DNA of 39,168 bases from an uncultured Clostridia bacterium (GTDB taxonomy: Bacteria > Bacillota > Clostridia > Oscillospirales > Ruminococcaceae). Numbering within the stretch: the stretch's first letter is position 1; each line of letters starts with the position of its first letter. Made by a program: the position numbers and the translations under genes. Of this stretch, positions 9,835-17,041 are shown one piece after another. Location: contig CANQWC010000022.1 in the NCBI GenBank assembly GCA_947627455.1, forward strand, positions 1 through 39,168. Direction: 5' to 3'. The notes under the pieces are model-generated. The model worked only from the letters and a program-made list of their open reading frames with translations. It had not been told where the DNA came from and searched no databases.

Positions 9835-9868
9835 AAAACGGCAGTAAGCTACAACATGCTGCCGTTTT
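9835..9868 (-). terminator. Terminator after the two-component operon
   Basis: AAAACGGCAG (9835-9844) pairs perfectly with CTGCCGTTTT (9859-9868), with a 14-base loop; the T-run serves either strand. It lies about 120 bp past the kinase stop codon. In the 388-bp gap 9603-9990 nothing else is convincing. A 12-codon frame with a GGAGG site (near 9928) seems too short to call. Confidence 0.7.
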
Positions 9869-9990
9869 GCTCTCCTTATGCTTATTAAAAGCCCCGCATT
9901 AAAACCGTTACCCACAGATTCATTTTGTGCTTTCCTCCATATATCTTCAGGGCCTCGTCGTGCCGGACCGAAACTTCCGCAGCCTTTTTG

Positions 9991-11070
9991 TTATGCTCCA
10001 GCGTTTGTCTGCGATTTCGGTAGCGTTACCGTAAACATGGTAAGATTGTTTTCGCTTTGAGCCGAAACAGTTCCGCTGTGTAATTCCACCACTTTTTTGA
10101 CGATTGCAAGTCCGACTCCGTTTCCTTCGCCGGAGTGCGAGCTGTCTGCCTGATAAAATTTCTGAAATATCCTTGATATGCTTTCCGCCGGGATTTCCTC
10201 TCCCGAATTGATAATATCCACGGTCAGGGAATCCGGCTGATTTTTGATATTGACTTCAATGACTCCGCCGGCCGGAGAAAACTTTATCGCATTATCCAAA
10301 AGATTGATCCATACCTGTTTCAATAGCTCCTCGTTGGCGGAAATTCTGTATTCTCCGAAATCCACCTTGAAATTCAGCTGCTTCTTTTCCCACTTGTCGG
10401 CAAGGAGCAGAATTGATGACCTGATCTGTTCCGAAAGATTAAATTTTACAACATCGGTCAGAATCGTTTGATTTTCTACCCGCGTCAGGTTCAGCACATT
10501 TGTCGCCATATCGGAAAGCCGCAGGGATTCTTCTTCAATGACCGCCAGATATTCCTCTTTTTGTTCTTCTGTCAGGTTTCCGCGTCGAAGCAGCTTTGCA
10601 AAGCCCGCAATAGATACGATAGGCGTTTTAAATTCATGCGAAAAATTATTGACAAAATCCCCGCGGAGCATCTCCGTGTTTTTTAATTCCGAAGCCATTC
10701 GATTAAAGCTTTGCGAGAGCTGTGAAAAAGTAGTATGTTTGGAGATAGGCCAGCCAAAATCCAGTCGGGCGTTGAAATCACCGGAAGCCAGCCGATCAAT
10801 TTGATAGATAACATTCCGCAGAGGACGGACGGATATTTTGCTGGTGAAATAAGCAACAATGGCACCGACAATATTACTGATGACAACCATATAGAGGATA
10901 ATAATGCCGATGTTCGGGCGAATATCGGTATCAAGCGTGATAACCTGAAAATGTACCAGCAAATAAATAATGGCAGCTGTTATTGAAGTAATAATAAATT
11001 GAATCAAGAAAAAGAGTATTGAAATTAAAACCGTGAGTGCGAAATAATGTTTTCGATTTTGCCTGTTCAT
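9991..11070 (-). CDS. Sensor histidine kinase
   Basis: This 359-residue membrane kinase would phosphorylate the response regulator encoded just upstream. There are two membrane segments (about 9-38 and 52-75) separated by a very short external loop of about 15 residues. A HAMP-like linker, the H-box SHEFKTP with His145, an N-box (NLLDNAIKFSP) and G-boxes (GEGNGVGLAIV) follow. The near-absence of an extracellular domain is typical of intramembrane-sensing kinases, which often sense the state of a partner transporter or the lipid layer, consistent with the co-regulated ABC transporter nearby (inference). Its ATG overlaps the regulator's stop by 4 bases. The operon ends at the hairpin 9835-9868. 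Confidence 0.93.
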   Translation of the reverse strand: MNRQNRKHYFALTVLISILFFLIQFIITSITAAIIYLLVHFQVITLDTDIRPNIGIIILYMVVISNIVGAIVAYFTSKISVRPLRNVIYQIDRLASGDFNARLDFGWPISKHTTFSQLSQSFNRMASELKNTEMLRGDFVNNFSHEFKTPIVSIAGFAKLLRRGNLTEEQKEEYLAVIEEESLRLSDMATNVLNLTRVENQTILTDVVKFNLSEQIRSSILLLADKWEKKQLNFKVDFGEYRISANEELLKQVWINLLDNAIKFSPAGGVIEVNIKNQPDSLTVDIINSGEEIPAESISRIFQKFYQADSSHSGEGNGVGLAIVKKVVELHSGTVSAQSENNLTMFTVTLPKSQTNAGA

Positions 11071-11741
11071 ACTTTTTTCACCGCCTTATATCCAAGTCCG
11101 CGCACGGATTCAATATCAAATTCTTCCCAACCCTCGAACCGTTTGCGAAGCCGCCCGATGTGAACAGTCACGGTTTCCCAGCCGGTGTCGCTGTCTGCGC
11201 CCCATATTTCGTCCAACAGTTGGATCCGTGTAAATATCTTTCCGGGGTATGACAGCAGCTTATAAAGCAGCAAAAATTCCTTTTGCGGGAGTTCCTGCGT
11301 TTCGCCGTTTTTTGTTACGGTAAAGGAATCGTAATCCAAAACTACGTTTCCGATCGTCATTTTGTGTTCGCTTGCAATCTGAGCGCGGCGCAGAAGGGCT
11401 TTGATTCGCCAGAGCATTTCTTCTTCATCAATCGGTTTTGTCATGTAGTCATCTATCCCCAACGAAAAACCTTTGCGCTTATCTTCGGAAAGCTGTTTTG
11501 CCGAAACCATAAGAATTGGAAGATTATTTTTGCTCTCACGGAGAATCTTTGTAAATTCATATCCGTCCATTTTCGGCATCATGATATCGAGAATCACAAG
11601 ATCAATATACTCTTTATCCAGCACATCGAGGGCTTCTTCACCGTTTGCAGCAGTAAATACGGAATAGTGTTCCGTTTCAAGCACGGCTTTGAGCAGTCGG
11701 CGTGTGTTTTTATCATCATCTACAACAAGAATTCGGAACAT
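11067..11741 (-). CDS. OmpR-family response regulator
   Basis: A 224-residue DNA-binding regulator with a receiver domain (1-118; acidic pocket D8-D10, phosphoacceptor Asp52 in LVILDIMMP, switch Lys in TKPID) and a winged-helix domain (about 128-224; KEFLLLYKLLSYPGKIFTR, VTVHIGRLRKRFE, VRGLGYK). The ATG has AGAGGTG 6 bases upstream. It forms an operon with the kinase. The direct repeat at 11774-11791 just upstream matches one before the VTT-GT8-ABC operon, so autoregulation plus control of that operon is the simplest reading. Confidence 0.95.
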   Translation of the reverse strand: MFRILVVDDDKNTRRLLKAVLETEHYSVFTAANGEEALDVLDKEYIDLVILDIMMPKMDGYEFTKILRESKNNLPILMVSAKQLSEDKRKGFSLGIDDYMTKPIDEEEMLWRIKALLRRAQIASEHKMTIGNVVLDYDSFTVTKNGETQELPQKEFLLLYKLLSYPGKIFTRIQLLDEIWGADSDTGWETVTVHIGRLRKRFEGWEEFDIESVRGLGYKAVKKV

Positions 11742-11757
11742 AGTTTACACCTCTTAA

Positions 11758-11791
11758 ATAAAAATAGCATTATTCTAAACTGAAACTAAAC
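11758..11791 (-). promoter_or_regulatory. Direct-repeat operator and promoter of the two-component operon
   Basis: On the minus strand it reads GTTTAGTTTCAGTTTAGA (11791-11774), with TTTAG-N6-TTTAG spaced 11 bp, then a TGCTATTTT extended -10 candidate. It matches the site at 9693-9710 in 17 of 18 positions. It begins 33 bp upstream of the regulator start codon. Confidence 0.65.
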
Positions 11792-12045
11792 GGACACGTC
11801 GTTTTTTGAGTGCGTCGGCAGGCTTTTTTATTTGTCAAAATTGCCCATGAGCGTGCAAAACATACAATGCCTTTGCAAGTGGCGATGGCAAAAGCGCCCA
11901 TAGAAAGACATACAACAATCAGAATCACCTCACAAGTATTTTTACGGCGGGTAAAAAACGGCGAGACTAACCCACCGCAACAGATAAGTCTCGTCGTTTC
12001 AGATGATACCGGGAAAGACTCCGATGTGTTGGAATCACCGCACAC
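11770..12045 (-). CDS. Doubtful small Cys-rich membrane protein or leader ORF
   Basis: A 91-codon frame from GTG 12045 with one hydrophobic segment (VILIVVCLSMGAFAIATCKG) and seven cysteines. No convincing ribosome site precedes the GTG, and the terminator-like hairpin at 11953-11996 lies inside the frame. A second short frame in the same stretch starts at the ATG near 11905 (MSFYGRFCHRHLQRHCMF...) and is Cys/His-rich. Either may be a short regulatory peptide downstream of the attenuator, or neither may be translated. Confidence 0.2.
   Translation of the reverse strand: MCGDSNTSESFPVSSETTRLICCGGLVSPFFTRRKNTCEVILIVVCLSMGAFAIATCKGIVCFARSWAILTNKKACRRTQKTTCPFSFSLE
11953..11996 (-). terminator. 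Attenuator-like hairpin in the leader upstream of the two-component operon
   Basis: Read on the minus strand, CGACGAGACT pairs with AGTCTCGCCG across an 18-base loop and is followed by TTTTTT (11958-11953). It lies about 80 bases downstream of a consensus minus-strand promoter (12075-12103) with no gene between them, so it would end a short leader transcript unless read through. Confidence 0.65.
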
Positions 12046-12074
12046 AAGTGCCGACTGCTCCCTTATTCAAATTT

Positions 12075-12103
12075 ATTATATCATGGAACCTCCTTTTTTT
12101 CAA
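12075..12103 (-). promoter_or_regulatory. Consensus minus-strand promoter
   Basis: On the minus strand TTGAAA (12103-12098) and TATAAT (12080-12075) are separated by exactly 17 bases. A transcript would begin near 12068 and reach the hairpin at 11996. The spacer carries AAGGAGG, which here has only a two-codon frame after it. Confidence 0.7.
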
Positions 12104-12312
12104 CTGAATTCATGAACCCTGTTTTGGACAGATAACGCTCTGCGCCCAAAAATGTAACAAAGCTTGTCCTGAAAGGAAGAGTACGATGAGAGGATAGCAT
12201 TGAGTAATGAGCTTTCATGCTTTTCTGAAGAATAATATGAGTAATATGTTTCGAGGTAATAATAATTAAAAGGCTCCATGCAAAATTAAAAAATTCAGAT
12301 GCCTTTAAAAAA

Positions 12313-12692
12313 TGTATTCTACCCCTTGACAAAAGTTGTCTGAGGACTGGTCAAGCGGACACATTACGGAGTATAACTTTAAAATGCTGTCGCAGAAGTA
12401 TCAGGCAAAGCAGCAAGAATTGATTGAGAAGATTGACAGGTTTAAAACGGAGTTTGCGAATGAAAAGCAGACTACTACCGATGCTGAAAAGTGGATTGCC
12501 CTAATCAAGCAATACTCCGACCCCACGGAGCTGACTGCCGAAATGCTCAACACACTGATTGAAAAGATTGTTGTCCATGAGGCAGTCAAAGATTCCGCCG
12601 GCACCAGAACTCAAAAAATTGAGATATTTTACCGATTCGTAGGTAAAATTGATTAAAACGCATCCGCACGTCTTTAAGTTTGTTAAACGGGG
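12313..12692 (+). pseudogene. C-terminal remnant of a large serine recombinase (left inverted copy)
   Basis: Only the last 105 or so residues remain: EDWSSGHITEYNFKMLSQKYQ, a coiled coil, and the C-terminal block LIEKIVVHEAV ... EIFYRFVGKID, typical of the tail of TnpX-like recombinases. The frame is open from TTG 12336 to TAA at about 12656. Catalytic and zinc-ribbon domains are absent. The block from TGTATTCTACCCCTTGACA to GTTTGTTAAACGGGG is repeated in inverted orientation at 37613-37990 with the same two ends, so it behaves as a defined repeat unit. It is distinct in sequence from the two recombinases at 485-3524. Confidence 0.85.
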
Positions 12693-13300
12693 GCATGAAC
12701 GTGGTTTTGGAATCGATTGGAAACAATCGTTTGATAATTAAAGTCGGGGCACCCTTGTTGTTTCAGAAACACTGATGGGCAAAGGCGCAAGCCTTTGCAG
12801 AGCGACGCTGACAAATGTGACCTTTATTTCAAAGTCTTGGGCGTCGCTTGCACCCCACCCCAGCCCCCGACGAGGGTTCCCCCACGTCGCAACAGCCCAC
12901 TGGGATGATTGCTCCTCCCCTTCCTGCGTTTTATTTATTTAAAAGAGCACGCTCGGTCGCGTGCTCTTTTTGAGTGTTTCGCGCTCTGCGGAGCGCGACG
13001 AGGGGCTCTGCCCCCATGAACGCAGGGCTTTGTCTGCAAGCACGAGTGTCCAATACCAAACGGACACGAAGCGTGAGCAGCAACAAAACCGGCTTTCATT
13101 GACTCCCGCAAGCCGAGATACGCAATTATTTCTCTGTGAGCTCCACGAGCCAAGCCGATTAACAACGCGATTAAAACTCTTTGAGCCAACCAAGGCAACC
13201 ATTCTCACCAAGGGCAGGCGAAAAGATAGTTTTAACGCTTTGTTTGGCGAGTGAGAGTGAACGGATAGAAATAACGTTTATCTTTTTGGAAAAGGCTCAA
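12693..13300. repeat. Composite intergenic repeat, copy 1
   Basis: A non-coding stretch of about 600 bp shares ordered conserved islands with 27163-27690. The islands are GGGGGCATGAAC, a TCGGGGGCACCC-like block, CGACGAGGGTTCCCCC, TTGCTCCTCCCCTTCCTGCG, the GAGCACGC hairpin, CGCGCTCTGCGGAGCGCG (12980-12997), CTCCCGCAAGCCGAGATACG (about 13107-13126) and GAACGGATAGAAATAACG (about 13259-13276). Sequence between islands differs. Open frames in it lack ribosome sites and no gene is called. Confidence 0.7.
12941..12971 (+). terminator. Bidirectional terminator in composite repeat copy 1
   Basis: AAAAGAGCACGC (12941-12952) pairs with GCGTGCTCTTTT (12959-12970), with a 6-base loop and a T-run. A nearly identical hairpin is at 27427-27459. 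A second hairpin TCGCGCTC-TGCG-GAGCGCGA follows at 12979-12998. Confidence 0.75.
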
Positions 13301-13426
13301 GCGAAAACTTTAAATTTTGCTGACAAAGCGTCGGGTTTACGGCTTTTCGCTTTATGCGAACACCCCCTTTCGACAACTTTGTCCTCATGGCGATGGTATA
13401 ATTATCCAAAAAGCAAGGAGGACAGT

Positions 13427-14422
13427 ATGAAAGATTTTTTCAGGGGGCTCGCGATGATAACCGCGACGCTTCTGATTTTTCCCGCGGTGCCCTATTTGAT
13501 AGGCGTTTTTGCGCCGCCTGAGCCCGAAGCCGTTGAAGCCTCTGCGGAAGCGGTTTTTGAAGCGCCCGAGGCCGCGGAATTCATCAGCGAGGTTCGCGTA
13601 TACGACACCGTAAAGCAAAGGGCACTTGTCCTGACCGCCGAGGAATACCTTGCCGCGGCGCTTGCGGCCCAGCTTTCGCCCGAGGCCGAGCCCGAGCTTT
13701 TAAAGGCTCAGGCGGTACTGATGTACACATACATACTCAAGCGACGACTCGACGAGGCTGAAGCCCCCACCGCAGAGCTTTTCGGCTGCGACATTTCGAC
13801 GGACAGCTCGAAATATCCTCGGCTTTATTTGGGCGATGACGAGGCCCTCGACCTTTCGGTTTATCGCGATGCGGCAAACGCGGTTCTCGGGGAATACTGC
13901 GCATATCTCGATGAGCCGATAAGCGTGGCGTACTGCTACTCGGCGGGAACCGCCACCGAGAGCGCCGAAACGGTTCTCGGCATTGATGTGCCTTACCTGC
14001 AATCGGTGCCCTCGGCCGAGCCCGACGCCTACTACACCACCGTCTCTTACACCTCCGACGAGGTTTTCGCGCGGCTCACGACGACGGACAGCGGCTATGT
14101 TCTTCTCGGCGGGGCAGAGGGCTGGATCACGCCGAAAGAAACCGCCCCGAGCGGCTATGTAAAAAGCGTTTATCTCGACTCGCGGTTTGTCGTGAGCGGC
14201 GCTGAGATAGCCTCGCTTTTAAATCTTCCGTCGGCAAGGTTTACCTACCGATACAGCCCCGCGACCGACCGCTTCACCTTCACGGTCTCGGGCAGCGGAA
14301 GCCTTGTCGGGCTGTCTCAGAGGGGCGGCAACGCCCTCGCAAAGCAGGGATTTAACTATAAGGAAATTCTGCTGAAATATTTTTCGGATATAGAGATCAA
14401 ATCGTCGTCAGAAGCAGGTTAG
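13427..14422 (+). CDS. SpoIID/LytB-domain protein, catalytic Glu apparently replaced
   Basis: A 331-residue protein with an N-terminal membrane anchor or signal (residues 7-30), an acidic/Ala-rich stretch (30-52) and a SpoIID domain. SpoIID cuts glycan strands lacking stem peptides during engulfment in spore formers. The domain shows LTAEEYLAAALAAQLSPEAEPELLKAQAV, YCYSAGTATESAETVLGIDVPYLQSV and, near the end, GLSQRGGNALAKQG. In the family the segment before LKAQAV usually reads GEMP with the catalytic glutamate; here it is AQLS, with Gln82 at that place. The start at 13427 is set by AAGGAGG; an earlier in-frame ATG at 13181 lies in repeat sequence without a ribosome site. TATAAT at 13397-13402 may be its -10. 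Confidence 0.85.
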   Translation: MKDFFRGLAMITATLLIFPAVPYLIGVFAPPEPEAVEASAEAVFEAPEAAEFISEVRVYDTVKQRALVLTAEEYLAAALAAQLSPEAEPELLKAQAVLMYTYILKRRLDEAEAPTAELFGCDISTDSSKYPRLYLGDDEALDLSVYRDAANAVLGEYCAYLDEPISVAYCYSAGTATESAETVLGIDVPYLQSVPSAEPDAYYTTVSYTSDEVFARLTTTDSGYVLLGGAEGWITPKETAPSGYVKSVYLDSRFVVSGAEIASLLNLPSARFTYRYSPATDRFTFTVSGSGSLVGLSQRGGNALAKQGFNYKEILLKYFSDIEIKSSSEAG

Positions 14423-14453
14423 AAGTTAGAAGATAGAAATTAGAAGTTAGAAT
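14419..14453. repeat. Five-unit heptamer repeat (WTAGAAR)
   Basis: TTAGAAG, TTAGAAG, ATAGAAA, TTAGAAG, TTAGAAT run head to tail, and the first unit overlaps the stop codon of the SpoIID-like gene. The same heptamer family recurs at 20741-20789. The 76 bp after it hold nothing clear. Confidence 0.8.
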
Positions 14454-14530
14454 ATTCATGTAAGAGCGCTTGGGAGCGCGGACTTTAGGCTTGCCTCTGA
14501 GATGAATCTGTCAAAAAACATACAAAAATT

Positions 14531-14716
14531 TCAGCTTGCGCGCTCAAATCTCTTGCATTGTTCGGAATTCTGTTGTATACTGATAGTGGAGTATGCCTGT
14601 TCGGCCTGCTGCTTGGCAAACTTTTCGTCACGGCGGTTCTGTAAAACGAGCAGCATGTCCCTCACGGCGTAGACAAAATAAAGTCCGAGCGCTAAAACTA
14701 TTAAATAAGTCATCAT
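14531..14716 (-). CDS. Small membrane protein, unknown function
   Basis: This 61-residue protein has a single membrane segment at residues 3-20 (TYLIVLALGLYFVYAVRD) followed by a basic then polar tail. AAAGGAG stands 9 bases before the first of two adjacent ATG codons. It is divergent from the gene at 14886, and the two share an intergenic region with paired palindromes (14777-14837); TATAAT at about 14762-14767 on the minus strand may be its -10. Family not recognised. Confidence 0.65.
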   Translation of the reverse strand: MMTYLIVLALGLYFVYAVRDMLLVLQNRRDEKFAKQQAEQAYSTISIQQNSEQCKRFERAS

Positions 14717-14776
14717 TTTTGATTTCTCCTTTTTTCGGTCGAAGTTTTTTCTTCTAAGTCTATTATATTATGCCTT

Positions 14777-14837
14777 CTGTCCGAAAATACGGACAGTTGA
14801 ACGAAAATCATGTCAAATGAGTCCGTTTTTTCGGACT
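14777..14837. promoter_or_regulatory. Two GTCCG-N6-CGGAC palindromes, 42 bp apart
   Basis: CTGTCCGAAAATACGGACAG (14777-14796) and AGTCCGTTTTTTCGGACT (14820-14837) share the core GTCCG-N6-CGGAC. Their centres (14786.5 and 14828.5) are 42 bp apart, close to four helical turns. They lie between the divergent genes 14531-14716 and 14886-15410. This is the arrangement expected of a dimeric repressor binding twice. Confidence 0.7.
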
Positions 14838-14885
14838 TCATGAGGGGAGGCGGCGAAAATTTCAGATTTTGGGCTTATCGCGGGG

Positions 14886-15410
14886 GTGTATATCCCCGAC
14901 GTCAGCGCGCTTAAAAAAGAATACCGCGTTAAAAAAACCGACCTGACGCTCAGCCTTTCGGCCGAGGATTATAAGCCGTTTTTTGCCGACGCCGTCTCGC
15001 TTCTCAAAGAGCCCGTGTTCTTCTTCGCCGAGATTCCCGCGGACAACGACGCGATGCGCACATACTACCTCGACAACTGCACGATGCCCGTCGCTAAGGC
15101 GATTTTAAAGCGGTATGAGAACATTCTTTTTGCCGACGGGGTGATCAGGTTCGGCTTCGGCTCGCACTCGACAGACGACGAAATTTATATGCGCGAATAT
15201 CAAACCCTCACAGTTTATTCAAAGAACATCGGCGAATATGAGCGGGTGCTCGAGCGCCTCGGGTATTCAAGAAACGACAAGGCGCTGCTGACATGGGACA
15301 TTATCAGCGAGAAAAACGCTGGCGAATGCGTGAACGTTGAGGCAGACGACGAGGGCTACCCCGAGATGATAAACAACCTCATCGACGTGGGAATGTATGC
15401 GGCGGAATAA
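14886..15410 (+). CDS. Hypothetical protein, about 174-183 residues
   Basis: A soluble, acidic protein with no signal peptide or membrane segment; it contains ALKKEYRVKKTDLTLSLSAEDY and a C-terminal NVEADDEGYPEMINNL. Family not recognised. GTG 14886 is the first conventional start but has no ribosome site at a proper distance. GGGGAGG at 14844-14850 sits 8 bases before an in-frame ATT at 14859, which would add ISDFGLIAG and looks protein-like, so the true start may be the rare ATT. It lies 52 bp upstream of xylB in the same direction, with no terminator between, and downstream of the paired GTCCG palindromes. Confidence 0.75.
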   Translation: MYIPDVSALKKEYRVKKTDLTLSLSAEDYKPFFADAVSLLKEPVFFFAEIPADNDAMRTYYLDNCTMPVAKAILKRYENILFADGVIRFGFGSHSTDDEIYMREYQTLTVYSKNIGEYERVLERLGYSRNDKALLTWDIISEKNAGECVNVEADDEGYPEMINNLIDVGMYAAE

Positions 15411-15462
15411 GTAGATTTCGGGGATCTCCCGATAATATAAAAAACGAAAGCGAGGAAAATTT

Positions 15463-16986
15463 ATGAACTATGTGATCGGAGTTGATATCGGAACGAGCGG
15501 CACAAAAACCGTTCTGTTCGACGAAAAGGGCAGCGTTATCGCCTCAAAGACGATAGAATACCCGATGTATCAGCCGAAGAACGGCTATGCCGAGCAGGAG
15601 CCTTCTGACTGGGCAAACGCCGCGATACAGACCATCAAGGCGGTCGTCGCGAAGAGCGGCGTCAAGAAAGAGGACGTCAAGGGCATCGGCCTTTCGGGGC
15701 AGATGCACGGCCTTGTGATGCTCGACAAGGACAACGAGGTCATTCGCCGCTCGATAATCTGGTGCGATCAGCGCACCGCCAACGAGGTCGACGAGATGAA
15801 CCGCAAGCTCGGCCGCGAAAAGCTCATCGAGATAACCGCGAACCCCGCTTTGACGGGCTGGACAGCCGCGAAAATTCTCTGGGTCAAAAACAACGAGCCC
15901 GAGAACTATGAGCGCTGCCGCCATATCCTCCTGCCGAAGGACTATATCCGCTTTGTTCTGACCCATGAGTACGCGACCGAGGTCTCGGACGCTTCGGGTA
16001 TGCAGCTTTTGAATGTTCCGAAGCGCGACTGGTCGGATGAAATAATCGACGGGCTCGGGCTTGACCGCTCGATGCTCGGCAGGGTTTATGAATCCTGCGA
16101 GGTGACGGGCGGGCTTACCTCTGAAATTGCCGATGCCGTCGGCCTCTGCGAGGGAACACCCGTCGTCGGCGGTGCGGGCGACAATGCCGCAGCAGCTGTC
16201 GGAACAGGAGTTGTTGAGGACGGAAAAGCCTTCACGACGATAGGCACCTCGGGCGTTGTGTTCGCTCACACATCAAAAATTTCGATAGACAAACTCGGAA
16301 GAGTACATACCTGCTGCGCGGCAGTCCCCGGGGCGTGGCACGTCATGGGCGTCACCCAAGGCGCAGGGCTTTCGCTCAAATGGTTCCGCGATAACTTCTG
16401 CAACGCCGAAAAGGAGACCTCGGCGCAGATGGGCGTTGACCCCTATTACCTGATGGACAAAGAGGCCGCCTCGGTGCCGATCGGCTCGAACAGGCTGCTC
16501 TATCTGCCTTACCTCATGGGCGAGCGCACCCCTCACCTTGACCCCGACGCAAGAGGCGTGTTCTTCGGGCTCTCGGCGATGCACCAGAAAAAAGACCTTC
16601 TTCGCGCGGTGATGGAGGGCGTTTCGTACAGCCTCCGCGACTGCGTTGAGGTCTTTAAGCAGATGGATATTAACGTCAGCGATATGATGGCCTGCGGCGG
16701 CGGAGGAAGCTCTCCGCTCTGGAGACAGATGCTCGCCGACCTGTATGCATGCCCCGTTAAGACCGCTTCTTCTAAAGAGGGCCCCGCCCTCGGCGTAGCG
16801 CTTTTGGCGGCCGTCGGAACGGGCCTCTATTCGAGCGTTCCCGAGGCCTGCCGCGAGGTGGTCAAGACCGACAAGATTCAGGAGCCCATTGCGGAAAATA
16901 TCAAGCCGTATGAGGACTCGTACCGCCTTTACACCGAGATCTACCCCGCCCTCAAGGAGAGCTTCAAGAAGCTTGCGGCGCTGTAA
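15463..16986 (+). CDS. xylB: Xylulokinase
   Basis: XylB phosphorylates D-xylulose to D-xylulose 5-phosphate with ATP, feeding xylose into the pentose phosphate pathway. The 507-residue length is normal. It is a FGGY-family kinase: N-terminal GVDIGTSGTKTVLFD phosphate-binding loop, the substrate segment GLSGQMHGLVMLD typical of xylulokinases, WCDQRT, GGAGDNAAAAVG with catalytic Asp240, TIGTSGVVF, and the C-terminal ACGGGGSSPLWRQMLADLY adenosine-binding signature. GAGG precedes the start. It may be co-transcribed with the hypothetical gene upstream and ends at a strong terminator. No xylose isomerase gene is in the window; a GH39 xylosidase is 4 kb away. Confidence 0.95.
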   Translation: MNYVIGVDIGTSGTKTVLFDEKGSVIASKTIEYPMYQPKNGYAEQEPSDWANAAIQTIKAVVAKSGVKKEDVKGIGLSGQMHGLVMLDKDNEVIRRSIIWCDQRTANEVDEMNRKLGREKLIEITANPALTGWTAAKILWVKNNEPENYERCRHILLPKDYIRFVLTHEYATEVSDASGMQLLNVPKRDWSDEIIDGLGLDRSMLGRVYESCEVTGGLTSEIADAVGLCEGTPVVGGAGDNAAAAVGTGVVEDGKAFTTIGTSGVVFAHTSKISIDKLGRVHTCCAAVPGAWHVMGVTQGAGLSLKWFRDNFCNAEKETSAQMGVDPYYLMDKEAASVPIGSNRLLYLPYLMGERTPHLDPDARGVFFGLSAMHQKKDLLRAVMEGVSYSLRDCVEVFKQMDINVSDMMACGGGGSSPLWRQMLADLYACPVKTASSKEGPALGVALLAAVGTGLYSSVPEACREVVKTDKIQEPIAENIKPYEDSYRLYTEIYPALKESFKKLAAL

Positions 16987-17000
16987 ACCGAGCATTAAAA

Positions 17001-17034
17001 AACCGCGGTTCGCTTTTGAACCGCGGTATTTTTT
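17001..17034 (+). terminator. Terminator after xylB
   Basis: CCGCGGTTC (17003-17011) pairs perfectly with GAACCGCGG (17018-17026), followed by TATTTTTT. It sits between convergent genes, and the A-run on its left flank lets it act for the minus-strand gene as well. Confidence 0.85.
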
Positions 17035-17041
17035 ATATCTA

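Noticed and set aside
9910-9945. A 12-codon minus-strand frame with a GGAGG site after the kinase gene
   Set aside because: Too short and without similarity or context to support a peptide gene.
9878-10060. Plus-strand 60-codon frame
   Set aside because: No ribosome site, no recognisable protein pattern, and it runs antisense into the kinase gene.
12081-12332. Minus-strand 83-codon frame
   Set aside because: It overlaps the consensus promoter at 12075-12103 and has no ribosome site or family pattern.
12935-13426. Frames on both strands in the gap before the SpoIID-like gene
   Set aside because: They lie in the dispersed repeat, with hairpins and no ribosome sites; the in-frame extension of the SpoIID-like gene to 13181 is rejected for the same reason.
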